Assembly: GCF_047345145.1 (NCBI RefSeq) | Contig: NZ_JBLFER010000001.1 | Coordinates: 1,116,001 to 1,180,000, forward strand | Length of the DNA stretch: 64,000 nucleotides | Source: Maribacter_C sp047345145 | Lineage (GTDB): Bacteria > Bacteroidota > Bacteroidia > Flavobacteriales > Flavobacteriaceae | Direction: 5' to 3' | In this document: positions 45,172-54,379 of the stretch, piece after piece | Layout of the letters: the number at the start of each line of letters is the position of its first letter | How positions within the stretch are numbered: position 1 is the first letter of the stretch | Made by a program: the position numbers and the translations under genes | Notes under the pieces: model-generated | The model's database searches: none | The model's input: the letters and a program-made list of their open reading frames with translations, nothing else | What the model was told of the DNA's origin: nothing

Positions 45172-46391
45172 ATTCCACATTAAGATACTTTAAATCAATA
45201 GGCTTTTTATTGTGTTTATGCTTTGTGCTGTACCTATTAAATCCTTACATGCAGGGCTATATTTTTAGTTGGCTTTTGGTCGTTTTCGTTTTTTTTAAAA
45301 AGCGTTTTTTATCTCAGAATCTTGATTCTGGTTTTGTGATGATTTCTATATTCTCATTAACATATGCTCTATTTTATAGCTTTGAGCCTTATGGCGGACA
45401 ACAATTTATTTACAATTACGCATTTGTTCCACCGGGGTTTTACTTATTAGGTAAATACTTTGTAAATGAGCTAAGCACTCCAAAGATTCTATTCATTTTC
45501 TTAATACTAATAGGGTTCCTTTTTTCTTTTTCCGCTATGGTTTCTGTTCTAATTGTTTTTCTGGACGGTGGTTTTTCATCATTAAATAGAAACCTACCTA
45601 TGTTTTGGAGCGGAAATACAGTCTCAGCAACTAGAATGGGTGGTTTTTTTATGTTAAATATGTGCCTTCCAGGTTTACTTCTAATTAGACAACTAAAACT
45701 TAGTTTGGGGTTTAAAATTTTTGGAGGGGTGATTTTTTTCCTTTCACTCATTTGTGTTATAAGGTTAGGTAGTAGAACGCAATTATTAATAAGTGTGCTC
45801 ACCATACTTGTATCAATTATATACACCTTAAGAAAGCAGTCCATAAAAAAAAATATTCCAATGCTGTTTATGATAGTTATTCTATTAGGCATTGTTGCTA
45901 CTCAAGTAAGCTTTGATAGAAATGCCGACTGGATGGCGGTCTACGTAAGTCGAATGGATGACGCAAAAAATGTCGCCAGTGCTGGAGGAAGAAGTCAAAG
46001 ATGGGAAAAGGCTATCGAAAATATTTTTACAAAACCAATGGGTTGGAGTAAAAATGAATTTGGTTTTGCCCATAATTTATGGTTAGATGTGGCAATGGTA
46101 GGAGGTGTTATGCCAATGATTTTCCTTTTCTTTTTTTGTGTAAAATCATTCTTTCAAGTTAAAAAAACCATCAAATTATTACCTGATCAAATTTCATTCA
46201 ATGCCCTAGTGTTGACATATGCTATATCATTTTTCTTAGTGTTTTTTGTAGAACCCATCATGATAGGATATTTTAGACTCTTCTCAGTCTTTTGCATTTT
46301 TATAGGAATATTGAACGGCTATAATTCAAGGTTCTCCAATACATCTTTAATCCCAAAAGTTCAAGTTAATTCGTTTGAAGCAAAAAAATAG
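45168..46391 (+). CDS. O-antigen/capsule polymerase (Wzy-like) or ligase-family membrane protein
   Basis: 407 residues with about 10-12 predicted hydrophobic segments. The motif RLGSRTQLLISVL in the middle and the His in FGFAHNLWLDVAMVGG match the Wzy_C/O-antigen ligase superfamily layout (large loop with an important Arg/His, then HN). No other Wzy candidate is visible in the window, and the Wzx-like flippase is 3.5 kb away, so polymerase is the best call. These proteins are too divergent for a firm gene symbol. Confidence 0.8.
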   Translation: MNSTLRYFKSIGFLLCLCFVLYLLNPYMQGYIFSWLLVVFVFFKKRFLSQNLDSGFVMISIFSLTYALFYSFEPYGGQQFIYNYAFVPPGFYLLGKYFVNELSTPKILFIFLILIGFLFSFSAMVSVLIVFLDGGFSSLNRNLPMFWSGNTVSATRMGGFFMLNMCLPGLLLIRQLKLSLGFKIFGGVIFFLSLICVIRLGSRTQLLISVLTILVSIIYTLRKQSIKKNIPMLFMIVILLGIVATQVSFDRNADWMAVYVSRMDDAKNVASAGGRSQRWEKAIENIFTKPMGWSKNEFGFAHNLWLDVAMVGGVMPMIFLFFFCVKSFFQVKKTIKLLPDQISFNALVLTYAISFFLVFFVEPIMIGYFRLFSVFCIFIGILNGYNSRFSNTSLIPKVQVNSFEAKK

Positions 46392-47568
46392 TACAATAGC
46401 AATTGTCGGAAGATTTAATTTTCCAACTGGAGATGCAGCTAGCACTAGAGTTATTGGTGTAGGCAAAATCCTAAAAAGCCTAGGGTATAATGTGGTGTTT
46501 ATTGGTAAATGCATGCGGCCTGAAGACCCTAGTTGTTTATCTGGTAGTTTTGATGGGTTTAAATATTACAACATCCCCAACAGACAATCTCCTTTAAATA
46601 GAATGCGTCAAATTATCTTTTCTGGTGAAATGACCGTAGCCAAACTAGAGCAGGAAAATGTAAACCCAAGTATTATCATCTATTATGGCAATAGTAGCAC
46701 CTACCTGAAACCTTTATTAAAGTATGCTAAAAGAAAAAAAATAAAATTGGTAACTGATATTGTTGAATGGTATGATCCAGGTCAGGTTAATGGTGGAAAA
46801 TTAAGCCCTATGCTTTGGGATGTAAATCACACTATTCAAAAAGTTATTCCTAAGTGCGATGGTGTAATCGCTATAAGTTCTTTTTTTCAAAAGTATTATG
46901 ATAAAAAAGGCATGACCACCATTAGAGTGCCTCAGCTTTTTGATATAGAAGATTCAAAATGGAAAACTGAAGAGGCTACATCATTTTGCGAAAATAGTTT
47001 GAACTTAGTTTATGCAGGAGTACCAGGAAAAAAAGACTCCATCGATATCATTATAAAAAGCGTCAAAAAAATTGTCGATCAGGGTCATTCCATTAAACTA
47101 CACTTATTTGGACCGAGTCCAGAACAAATTGAAGATGTCTTAGAGAAAGATAAAGTTTTGGTAAAGGATCTTGAAGGAACAATTGTATTTCATGGAAGAA
47201 TCAATCATCATGAAATTCCCATAAATTTAGCAAAAGCTGACTTTTCAGTATTGATACGGCCAGATATGCGATATGCCAATGCCGGCTTTCCAACGAAGTT
47301 CGTAGAAAGCTTAGCGGCCGGGGTTCCTGTAATTGCCAATTTAACAAGTGATATTGGATTGTATTTGAAAGAAGGGCATACTGGTTTCGTAGTTAAAGAT
47401 AACTCTGTGGAGAATTTGGCTGAGTCTATTTTAAAAGCAATTAAAATTGCGAAAAACGAAAAACTTCAAATGAAAAAAGATTCCAAGAATGAAGCAAGAA
47501 GGTCTTTTTACTACAAAAATCACGTGGAAGGATTTGAAAACTTTCTATTAAGCCTTAATAAGAATTAG
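46375..47568 (+). CDS. Glycosyltransferase family 4-like
   Basis: 397 residues from a TTG start (MKQKNSTIAIVGRFN) that overlaps the polymerase gene by 17 bases; no ATG lies close enough to keep the N-terminal Rossmann strand. GT-B fold: N-terminal acceptor domain (GRFNFPTGDAASTRVIG) and C-terminal donor domain with LVYAGVPGKKDSID and GFPTKFVESLAAGVPVIAN, the EX7E-like donor-site region. Retaining transferase adding a sugar to the growing repeat unit; specificity unknown. Confidence 0.87.
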   Translation: MKQKNSTIAIVGRFNFPTGDAASTRVIGVGKILKSLGYNVVFIGKCMRPEDPSCLSGSFDGFKYYNIPNRQSPLNRMRQIIFSGEMTVAKLEQENVNPSIIIYYGNSSTYLKPLLKYAKRKKIKLVTDIVEWYDPGQVNGGKLSPMLWDVNHTIQKVIPKCDGVIAISSFFQKYYDKKGMTTIRVPQLFDIEDSKWKTEEATSFCENSLNLVYAGVPGKKDSIDIIIKSVKKIVDQGHSIKLHLFGPSPEQIEDVLEKDKVLVKDLEGTIVFHGRINHHEIPINLAKADFSVLIRPDMRYANAGFPTKFVESLAAGVPVIANLTSDIGLYLKEGHTGFVVKDNSVENLAESILKAIKIAKNEKLQMKKDSKNEARRSFYYKNHVEGFENFLLSLNKN

Positions 47569-47638
47569 ATGATCTAATTTTTATTTATTGAAAAATGTCT
47601 TGACACCTTGAATATGAACAACTAAAATCTTGTTGCTA

Positions 47639-48781
47639 ATGCCGCCCCCCATCCAACCTTTTAGAGTATTACTAGTTTCACCATTACCGCCTCCTGTGGG
47701 TGGAATTGCCTCATGGACCGTAAATGTAACCTCATACTATGAATCTTTACAGAAAAGTAACTTGGATTTAATATTATGCGATTCATCGAGTAAAGGAAGA
47801 CGAATTACATCAAGATCACACTCTATTCGCATATACCATGGAATAATCAATTCTTTAAAGACATATTGGAAGGTCAAAAAGTTTCTTCAAGAAAAACCTG
47901 ATGTAGTGCATTTGGTAAGTAGTGCATCTTTTTCTTTAGTAAAAGATATTTTAATAATACGACTTGCTAGAAGAAGAGGTGTTCCCGTTATAACACATTG
48001 GAGGTTTGGAAGAATTCCCGCATTAATCAAAAAAAATAACTGGGAGTATAAACTTTTGAGTAAAGTAATAAAAAAAAGCACCTATTCAATTGTTATTGAT
48101 CAGACTTCCTACAATGCTTTATTAAAGCAAGGGTTCAATAACGTTTTGAATATGCCTAATCCTATCGCTGCAGATGTAGGTAGTCAAACTAAGACTCTAG
48201 TAGATGCGTATCAAACTAGGCCCTCTGATGCTATTTTGTATGTTGGTCATGTGGTTCGAGGAAAGGGAGTCTACGAGCTCGTTCATGCATGCGTGCAAAA
48301 TCACAAATTAAATCGCCTGACTCTCATAGGTCCTTATGAGGAAGAAACTAAAGCAGCTTTGATGGATATTGCCAAAAAAAGAAACGACGGTAACTGGATA
48401 GAATTTTTAGGCTCATTGGAAAAATCACAGGTTTTGGAAAAAATGAAAGCTTATTCCATACTGGCCCTTCCAAGTTATACTGAAGGCTTTCCCAATGTTG
48501 TTCTCGAGGCTATGGCAATGGGTTGCGCGGTAGTAGGAACCTATGTAGGAGCTATCCCTGAGATGCTAGACATTGAAACGAATCATCCATGTGGAGTGTG
48601 CGTTTCGCATCAAAATATAGAAGACTTAACAAATGCAATTGATCTTTTAGTAGGTAACACCAGCAAAATAGAAGTTATGGCCAAAAACGGCTTAAAAAAG
48701 GTCTTAAACTCGTATAGTATGGAACGTGTTTTTGCCGAGTATCTACAACACTGGGAAAATGCATCTGATAAAAATTTATAA
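47639..48781 (+). CDS. Glycosyltransferase family 4 (GT-B)
   Basis: 380 residues from the ATG at 47639; two upstream in-frame TTGs (47630, 47633) are less likely. N-terminal LLVSPLPPPVGGIASWT is a typical GT4 opening with the Gly-rich acceptor loop. The donor domain shows LYVGHVVRGKGVYELVHA and the EX7E motif region YTEGFPNVVLEAMAMG. It probably acts on the same lipid-linked oligosaccharide as its neighbours. Confidence 0.88.
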   Translation: MPPPIQPFRVLLVSPLPPPVGGIASWTVNVTSYYESLQKSNLDLILCDSSSKGRRITSRSHSIRIYHGIINSLKTYWKVKKFLQEKPDVVHLVSSASFSLVKDILIIRLARRRGVPVITHWRFGRIPALIKKNNWEYKLLSKVIKKSTYSIVIDQTSYNALLKQGFNNVLNMPNPIAADVGSQTKTLVDAYQTRPSDAILYVGHVVRGKGVYELVHACVQNHKLNRLTLIGPYEEETKAALMDIAKKRNDGNWIEFLGSLEKSQVLEKMKAYSILALPSYTEGFPNVVLEAMAMGCAVVGTYVGAIPEMLDIETNHPCGVCVSHQNIEDLTNAIDLLVGNTSKIEVMAKNGLKKVLNSYSMERVFAEYLQHWENASDKNL

Positions 48782-48941
48782 TAGCTCATTTTATACCATT
48801 CATAAGTCAAAACAAACCTTTTATACAATTTACTCACTTACAATGGGATAACTAAGTTTCTTTAAGTATTTTAGTTCTACCTCCAAAACTCTTTCATTAG
48901 TAATAAGATACCTACTTACAGTATTTAAAAACTAAACAACA

Positions 48942-49757
48942 ATGGCCTTGCTAAAAAGACTCTGGAGATTTCTTCCTAAAGAATTAAGATATTTTATATT
49001 TAAAATTTATAGAAAAATCAGATCGCAGCTTCAAATACTTACCCATAAAGGTGATAAGTACCAGTGTCCTTTTTGTAATTACAATGCGAGAGATTTATTT
49101 GTAATAGGAAGAACATCAAAAGTGTTAAAAGAAAAACATGTTATAGGCGGTATGAGAGCTGCAAGCGGCTGCTATAAATGTCGTTCTTCACAAAGGGAAC
49201 GTCTTATTTATACCTACCTAAAGGAAAAACTAGATATTCATAATTCAGGAAATGTAAATAATGTTCTTCATATTGCTCCTGAACCAAATTTGACAAGAAA
49301 ATTACTTGATATTGAATTTGAAAATTATGTCTGTGGTGATTTATTTACTGAAGGATATAGTTATCCAAACCATGTTGAGAATATGAATGTAACTAGTATT
49401 CCTTATCCCGATGAATCGTTTGATTTAATTATGTGCAATCATGTTCTGGAGCATGTGCCTGAGGATCAAATAGCGATGAATGAACTAAGAAGAGTTTTAA
49501 ATAAGGAGGGTATTGCAATACTTCAAGTACCTATCTCCAAAGTTTTAGGGGAAACTTTTGAAGATTTTTCGGTTACAAATCCTTCCGAAAGAAAACAAGT
49601 TTTTGGGCAATATGATCATGTCAGAATATATGGGCAAGACTACGTGTCTCGTTTAGAAAATTCTGGTTTCAAGGTTAAAAGAGTCAATATTTCTAGCGAG
49701 TACCCCAAGTACGGTTTGAACGTTGAGGAAGATATTTTTGTTTGTAGCCGATTATAA
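48942..49757 (+). CDS. SAM-dependent methyltransferase with N-terminal zinc-ribbon-like Cys pairs
   Basis: 271 residues. Two Cys pairs come before the catalytic domain (CPFC near residue 41 and CYKC near residue 78), suggesting a structural zinc site. The methyltransferase core follows: VLHIAPEPNLTRKLL in place of the classic GxGxG, a conserved acidic region, and FDLIMCNHVLEHVPEDQIAMNELRRVL typical of class I Methyltransf_11 proteins. Its place in the glycan block suggests methylation of a sugar hydroxyl, possibly a capping step. It converges with the flippase gene; the 103 bases between them hold no clear terminator. Confidence 0.8.
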   Translation: MALLKRLWRFLPKELRYFIFKIYRKIRSQLQILTHKGDKYQCPFCNYNARDLFVIGRTSKVLKEKHVIGGMRAASGCYKCRSSQRERLIYTYLKEKLDIHNSGNVNNVLHIAPEPNLTRKLLDIEFENYVCGDLFTEGYSYPNHVENMNVTSIPYPDESFDLIMCNHVLEHVPEDQIAMNELRRVLNKEGIAILQVPISKVLGETFEDFSVTNPSERKQVFGQYDHVRIYGQDYVSRLENSGFKVKRVNISSEYPKYGLNVEEDIFVCSRL

Positions 49758-49860
49758 CTATCGCATTAAAACTCTACTGCTGTGTGCAATAGAAGATGCT
49801 ATGACGGAAAACTAGTCCTCATTTCTTTGGGCCTCTATTTAGTTATCTAAATTAAAGTTC

Positions 49861-51180
49861 TTACTTAAAAACTCTCCTTAAGACCGATGTAAAACTTAAC
49901 GCTTTTATCATCATGAAAAATGAAGGTCTTGTTTTCTTGAATAATAACGGCGTAAATAAAACAGATATTGATTGTGAAATTAAAGTTGCAAATGCAGCTC
50001 CAATTACTCCAAATTTTGGAATCATAATGATATTAAGTATGATATTCGAAACCATTCCAATAAATAGGTTGAAACTACTAATACGCTGTAAGTTTTCTGT
50101 CAGTATCCATTTGCTAACAGATACTCCTAAAAACACAAAAACTCCTGCCCATATATGAATACTTAAGACATCTCCTGTTAGGTAAAATTCGCTGCCATAC
50201 ATAAACTCCACTACCCAATCGCTTAAGAAAGTCATGGCAATGGCTATTGAGACGGATAGCAAAACCATCAAATCATACAACTTCTGAAGCCTATCATAAT
50301 ACAAACTTTCACTTACTTTTTTTGCGTTTACTATTGCGGGAAAAAGAGAGCTTCCTATTATACCTGGAATGAAATACCAAGCTTGACTAAGTGTCACAGC
50401 TGCCGCATATTGCCCAACCGATTCTGAGTCCATTACTTCCTTAATCATTACTTGATCAATTCTGACGTACACTGATATAAAAATGGCGTTTAATATCAAA
50501 GGCCAACTATCACTTAAAAGAGATTTTGCCTTTGTTTTGGAAAATTTCCACTTAAACAAAGATTGTTTACTTCTGAAATAAACATAAATAGCGCCGAGTA
50601 TCAAGAAAATGGTATCAAAAGCAATGGCGTAAACAAAATAAATTAGAGGTGCATCATTAAGAATCAATACTATTCTAATAATAGTAAATACTATTAAACC
50701 AATAATACTTGTAATAACAACGTGCTTCGTCTTTACAATACTTTGAAAATATGCTCCGATAATATTAAAGCTATTGACGAAAGTCAGTAAACCCATAATA
50801 ACAATGATTTTATTTGTCAATTCATCATTGTCATTAAAGTAAATTGAAATAAATAAAAGAGATACTAGAATTGTAGAACCTATTGTCTGTAGAATAAAAG
50901 AGGTCCCTAATAAAACATATTTTTGTTCAGACTCCTTAACAAGTTCTCGAGCCAATAGTCTATCAAGACCCAGAGTAGAAAAAGCTGCAAATAAACCAAC
51001 AAAACTTTGAGCGTAGCTCAAAATACCAAAATCTGTAGGACCAAGATATCTAGTTACCCAGGCGCCAATAGTCAAAGCTGCAACAATTCGAAGCACTTTT
51101 TCAGACATCATCCATGAAGTATTTTTAAAATACCTCATGAAGCCTTGATTATTTTTTAACTCCTTAATTTTTCTCAGCAT
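49861..51180 (-). CDS. Wzx-like oligosaccharide flippase
   Basis: 439 residues with about 12 hydrophobic segments spread evenly, as in MOP-superfamily flippases. The opening is characteristic: NTSWMMSEKVLRIVAALTIG, then YLGPTDFGILSYAQSFVGLF. It would move the lipid-linked repeat unit across the inner membrane. It is the only gene in the 43-60 kb block on the minus strand, so it must have its own promoter in 51181-51698; I found no exact -7 consensus there on that strand. Confidence 0.92.
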   Translation of the reverse strand: MLRKIKELKNNQGFMRYFKNTSWMMSEKVLRIVAALTIGAWVTRYLGPTDFGILSYAQSFVGLFAAFSTLGLDRLLARELVKESEQKYVLLGTSFILQTIGSTILVSLLFISIYFNDNDELTNKIIVIMGLLTFVNSFNIIGAYFQSIVKTKHVVITSIIGLIVFTIIRIVLILNDAPLIYFVYAIAFDTIFLILGAIYVYFRSKQSLFKWKFSKTKAKSLLSDSWPLILNAIFISVYVRIDQVMIKEVMDSESVGQYAAAVTLSQAWYFIPGIIGSSLFPAIVNAKKVSESLYYDRLQKLYDLMVLLSVSIAIAMTFLSDWVVEFMYGSEFYLTGDVLSIHIWAGVFVFLGVSVSKWILTENLQRISSFNLFIGMVSNIILNIIMIPKFGVIGAAFATLISQSISVLFTPLLFKKTRPSFFMMIKALSFTSVLRRVFK

Positions 51181-51430
51181 AGATCATAATAATATTGACA
51201 TAATGCCAAGATCAATTTGCAACTTCTTTTTTTAAAAATTCAAACAACAATACGTCACACAAGGTAAACTGCAAATTCATGTTTATATTTTGAATGTTCA
51301 TCATCAATATTGTTTCTACTGCTTTAGTAATTCGTACAATACTAAGAAAATAAGAACTTGTCTTTCGTCAATAAAGTATAAAGTGTAGTAAAATTCATAT
51401 TCAAAATAAAATAGAATTATCAAATGTCTA

Positions 51431-51460
51431 TTGTTCCTAACCTTTAAATTAATAATTTTG
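51431..51460 (+). promoter_or_regulatory. Candidate promoter of the capE operon
   Basis: TTG at 51431-51433, a 19-base spacer (51434-51452) and TAATTTTG at 51453-51460 fit the Bacteroidota -33/-7 consensus. The predicted leader before the ATG at 51699 is about 230 bases. Confidence 0.45.
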
Positions 51461-51467
51461 GGATGGT

Positions 51468-51498
51468 TAAGGGTATTGCAGTTGGAACTATACCTTTA
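51468..51498 (+). promoter_or_regulatory. Leader hairpin at the start of the predicted capE transcript
   Basis: TAAGGGTAT (51468-51476) can pair with ATACCTTTA (51490-51498), 9 pairs including one G-U, with a 13-base loop. No T run follows, so it is not a terminator by itself. Confidence 0.3.
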
Positions 51499-51698
51499 GG
51501 TAATCAAACAATAGCACTATTTTAAAGAAACAAAATTTCGAAAAACCGCTATTTCTAAGAACAAATTACTCACACGCATACAAAAATGCTGATATTATCG
51601 TTAATCTAGTGTCGCATGACGATTTTTCAATTTCATATCATGATTTTCAATAGTAATTTCAGAATTTTGCGGCCAAAATTAAGAATAAAACCCAAAAA

Positions 51699-52703
51699 AT
51701 GTTTAAAGACAAAACACTACTTATAACTGGAGGTACAGGATCTTTCGGAAATGCAGTTTTAAATCGTTTCTTAGAAACTGATATTAAAGAGATACGCATC
51801 TTTTCTCGTGATGAAAAGAAACAAGATGATATGCGTAATACACTAAAAAATGAAAAAGTAAAATTCTACATAGGTGATGTACGGGATTACAATAGCATTT
51901 CTAGAGCCATGAGTGGTGTAGATTATGTATTTCATGCCGCAGCTTTAAAACAAGTTCCTTCTTGTGAATTTTTCCCCATTGAAGCGGCAAAAACCAATGT
52001 TTTTGGCACTCAAAATACAATTGATGCTGCTGTCTCTAATAAAGTCAAACGAATCATCTGTTTAAGTACTGATAAGGCGGCCTACCCTATTAATGCAATG
52101 GGAATCAGTAAAGCGCTTATGGAAAAAGTAGCTGTTGCAGCTTCCAGAAATATTCCAAATGATGATACTATTGTTTGTTTGACTAGATATGGAAACGTAA
52201 TGGCTTCTAGAGGTTCTGTTATTCCTTTGTTTGTAAAACAAATTGAAGATAAAAACCCTTTAACAATTACAGATCCGAATATGACTCGTTTTTTAATGTC
52301 ATTAGAAGACGCAGTAGATTTGGTATTGTTTGCTTTTAAACATGGTAACCAGGGTGATCTTTTCGTAAATAAGGCACCTGCAAGTACGATTGGAGATTTG
52401 GCAGATGCTGTGAAATCAATTTTCAATGCTGATAATGATATTAAAGTTATTGGTACCCGCCATGGTGAAAAACTTTACGAAACCTTGTGTACTCGTGAAG
52501 AAATGCAGAAGGCTGAAGATATGGGAGAGTTCTACAGAATTCCTGCTGATAATCGCGATTTGAACTATAGTCGATATTTTTCTGAGGGTGAAACAGATAT
52601 TAGTGCAATTGAAGATTATCATTCTCACAACACCACGCAGTTGACCAACGAAGAGCTAAAGCAAACCTTACTAAATTTAGATTACATCAAAGAAAATCTT
52701 TAA
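51699..52703 (+). CDS. capE: CapE/FnlA-type UDP-GlcNAc 4,6-dehydratase/5-epimerase
   Basis: 334 residues, soluble SDR: LITGGTGSFGNAVLNRF at the N-terminus, FSRDEKKQDDMRN, and the active-site segment STDKAAYPINAMGISKALMEKV with Met in place of Tyr, as in CapE and FlaA1. It lacks the N-terminal membrane part seen in the PglF-like enzyme of this window. First of three steps from UDP-GlcNAc to UDP-N-acetyl-L-fucosamine. The cupin gene starts at the base after its stop codon. Confidence 0.94.
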   Translation: MFKDKTLLITGGTGSFGNAVLNRFLETDIKEIRIFSRDEKKQDDMRNTLKNEKVKFYIGDVRDYNSISRAMSGVDYVFHAAALKQVPSCEFFPIEAAKTNVFGTQNTIDAAVSNKVKRIICLSTDKAAYPINAMGISKALMEKVAVAASRNIPNDDTIVCLTRYGNVMASRGSVIPLFVKQIEDKNPLTITDPNMTRFLMSLEDAVDLVLFAFKHGNQGDLFVNKAPASTIGDLADAVKSIFNADNDIKVIGTRHGEKLYETLCTREEMQKAEDMGEFYRIPADNRDLNYSRYFSEGETDISAIEDYHSHNTTQLTNEELKQTLLNLDYIKENL

Positions 52704-53132
52704 ATGGTTTTTCATAATCTAATCCAAGGAGCGAATTTTTCAGATCAGCGTGGGGGATTGAATTTTTTCAATAATTTCAATATGAGTGAGATCATTCGCA
52801 TGTATGAAATATTGCCAAGTGACACAAAAACCATTCGAGGTTGGCAAGGCCACAAAAAAGAAAAAAAATGGTTCTATTGTAATACTGGTAGCTTCATAGT
52901 TAACTTAATGGAATTAGATGATTTTGAGGCTCCCTCTAAAAATTTAGAACCAAATCGATTTATTTTAGAAGCTAAACAACCTTCTGTTTTAGAAGTTTCA
53001 GGAGGATATGCGACTGCTTTCAAAGCACAAGAAGAAGATTCAAAACTTATTGTCTTTTCAAATTTTTCTTTGGATGCATCTAAGAATGATGATTTTAGGT
53101 TTCCGTTAGATTTTTGGAACGGAGAGTGGTAG
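52704..53132 (+). CDS. Cupin-like sugar isomerase family protein (WxcM/RmlC-like)
   Basis: 142 residues. A compact beta-rich sequence (MYEILPSDTKTIRGWQGHKKEKKWFYCNTG begins the barrel at about 33-62) of the kind seen in WxcM-like and dTDP-4-dehydrorhamnose 3,5-epimerase-like cupins. It starts directly after the capE stop with no spacing, so it is co-translated. Homologues between capE and capF are familiar to me from Bacteroidota capsule loci, but the exact reaction is not established here; CapE and CapF alone are sufficient in Staphylococcus aureus. Confidence 0.72.
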   Translation: MVFHNLIQGANFSDQRGGLNFFNNFNMSEIIRMYEILPSDTKTIRGWQGHKKEKKWFYCNTGSFIVNLMELDDFEAPSKNLEPNRFILEAKQPSVLEVSGGYATAFKAQEEDSKLIVFSNFSLDASKNDDFRFPLDFWNGEW

Positions 53133-53215
53133 TTGGTTTAAAACTTAAGAATAGGATTAAATAGATTTTCGCCTGCGCGGAAATGATAATAGACACTGAG
53201 ATAAATTCAGCATAA

Positions 53216-54349
53216 ATGAAAAAAGTAGGAATAACAGGGCAAGCAGGTTTCGTAGGAAACCATCTCTACACCACACTTACCCTTGATGAATCGGTTGAGC
53301 TCGTGCCTTTTGAAAGAGCTTTTTTTGATGATAAAGACAAACTAGAACACTTTGTAAAACAATGTGATACCATTGTTCACTTGGCAGCTATGAATCGCCA
53401 TGAAGACATGAATGTTATTTACAATACAAACATCGGTTTAGTAGATTCATTAATAAGCGCTTGTAAACAAACCTCGACCACCCCAGATATTATTTTCTCA
53501 TCCTCTTCACAAGAAGATCGTGATAACCTATATGGAAAATCAAAAAAAGAAGGAAAAGAAAAATTCGTTGCTTGGGCTGCGGAGACGGGAGGTAAATTCA
53601 CATCCTTGACAATTCCCAATGTATTTGGACCTTTTGGCAAGCCTAATTATAATTCAGTTGTGGCTACTTTTTGTCACAAAGTTACCCATGGAGAAGAACC
53701 AACAATTATTCAAGATGGAGAAGTAGGTCTGATTTATATCAATGAGTTAGTTAAAATTTTCATCGACACTATTAAAGGTCAAGGCGAAGCTGAAAGTTTA
53801 GGGGCAAATAGTTTTGAAGTTCGTATTCAGCCAACTAGTAAGAACAAGGTTTCTCGCATTCTAGAATTATTAAACCGCTACAAAGCGGATTATATGGAAA
53901 ATGGAATATTCCCAAGTCTGGAAGATCCATTTGAGAAAGCTTTATTCAATACTTTTAGATGTTATGTTCCTTTAGATCATTACCCCGTAAAATTCACAAA
54001 ACATACCGACCCAAGAGGAAGCTTCGTTGAAATTGCGAGAACCCAAACGAGTGGGCAGTTTTCCTTTTCAACTACAGTTCCTGGAATTACAAGAGGAAAT
54101 CACTTTCATACTAGAAAAGCGGAGCGATTTGCAGTTATCAGTGGTAAAGCACTGATTCAGTTGCGTAAAATAGGAACTGACGAAGTAATTGATTATTATC
54201 TTGATGGTAATGAACCAGCTTATGTAGATATGCCTATATGGTATACCCACAATATTAAAAATATTGGAGACGAGGAGTTAATTACTTTATTTTGGATTAA
54301 CGAACCGTATAACCCTGAAGACGCTGATACGTACTTCGAAGATGTTTAA
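53216..54349 (+). CDS. capF: CapF/FnlB-like bifunctional reductase with C-terminal cupin
   Basis: 377 residues. N-terminal SDR-like domain (GITGQAGFVGNHL, VHLAAMNRHED, SSSQEDRDNLYGKSKKEGKE) and C-terminal cupin domain from about 260 (KHTDPRGSFVEIARTQTSGQ, GITRGNHFHTRKAERF). In S. aureus CapF the cupin does C3 epimerisation and the SDR domain the NADPH reduction, giving UDP-N-acetyl-L-talosamine derivatives. The HFHTRKAERF motif holds the metal ligands. Gene order capE-cupin-capF-capG supports the assignment. Confidence 0.93.
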   Translation: MKKVGITGQAGFVGNHLYTTLTLDESVELVPFERAFFDDKDKLEHFVKQCDTIVHLAAMNRHEDMNVIYNTNIGLVDSLISACKQTSTTPDIIFSSSSQEDRDNLYGKSKKEGKEKFVAWAAETGGKFTSLTIPNVFGPFGKPNYNSVVATFCHKVTHGEEPTIIQDGEVGLIYINELVKIFIDTIKGQGEAESLGANSFEVRIQPTSKNKVSRILELLNRYKADYMENGIFPSLEDPFEKALFNTFRCYVPLDHYPVKFTKHTDPRGSFVEIARTQTSGQFSFSTTVPGITRGNHFHTRKAERFAVISGKALIQLRKIGTDEVIDYYLDGNEPAYVDMPIWYTHNIKNIGDEELITLFWINEPYNPEDADTYFEDV

Positions 54350-54379
54350 ATAAATAATAAACCACCCAATTCATACATT

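Larger units (their letters stand above)
51181..51698. other. Divergent intergenic region between wzx-like and capE genes
   Basis: 518 bases, AT-rich, no ORF. It contains a plus-strand promoter candidate (51431-51460), an RNA hairpin just after it (51468-51498) and a leader of about 230 bases before capE. Confidence 0.5.

Noticed and set aside
45440..45892. 150-codon minus-strand ORF inside the polymerase gene
   Set aside because: It is antisense to a convincing multi-membrane-segment protein and shows no recognisable domain.
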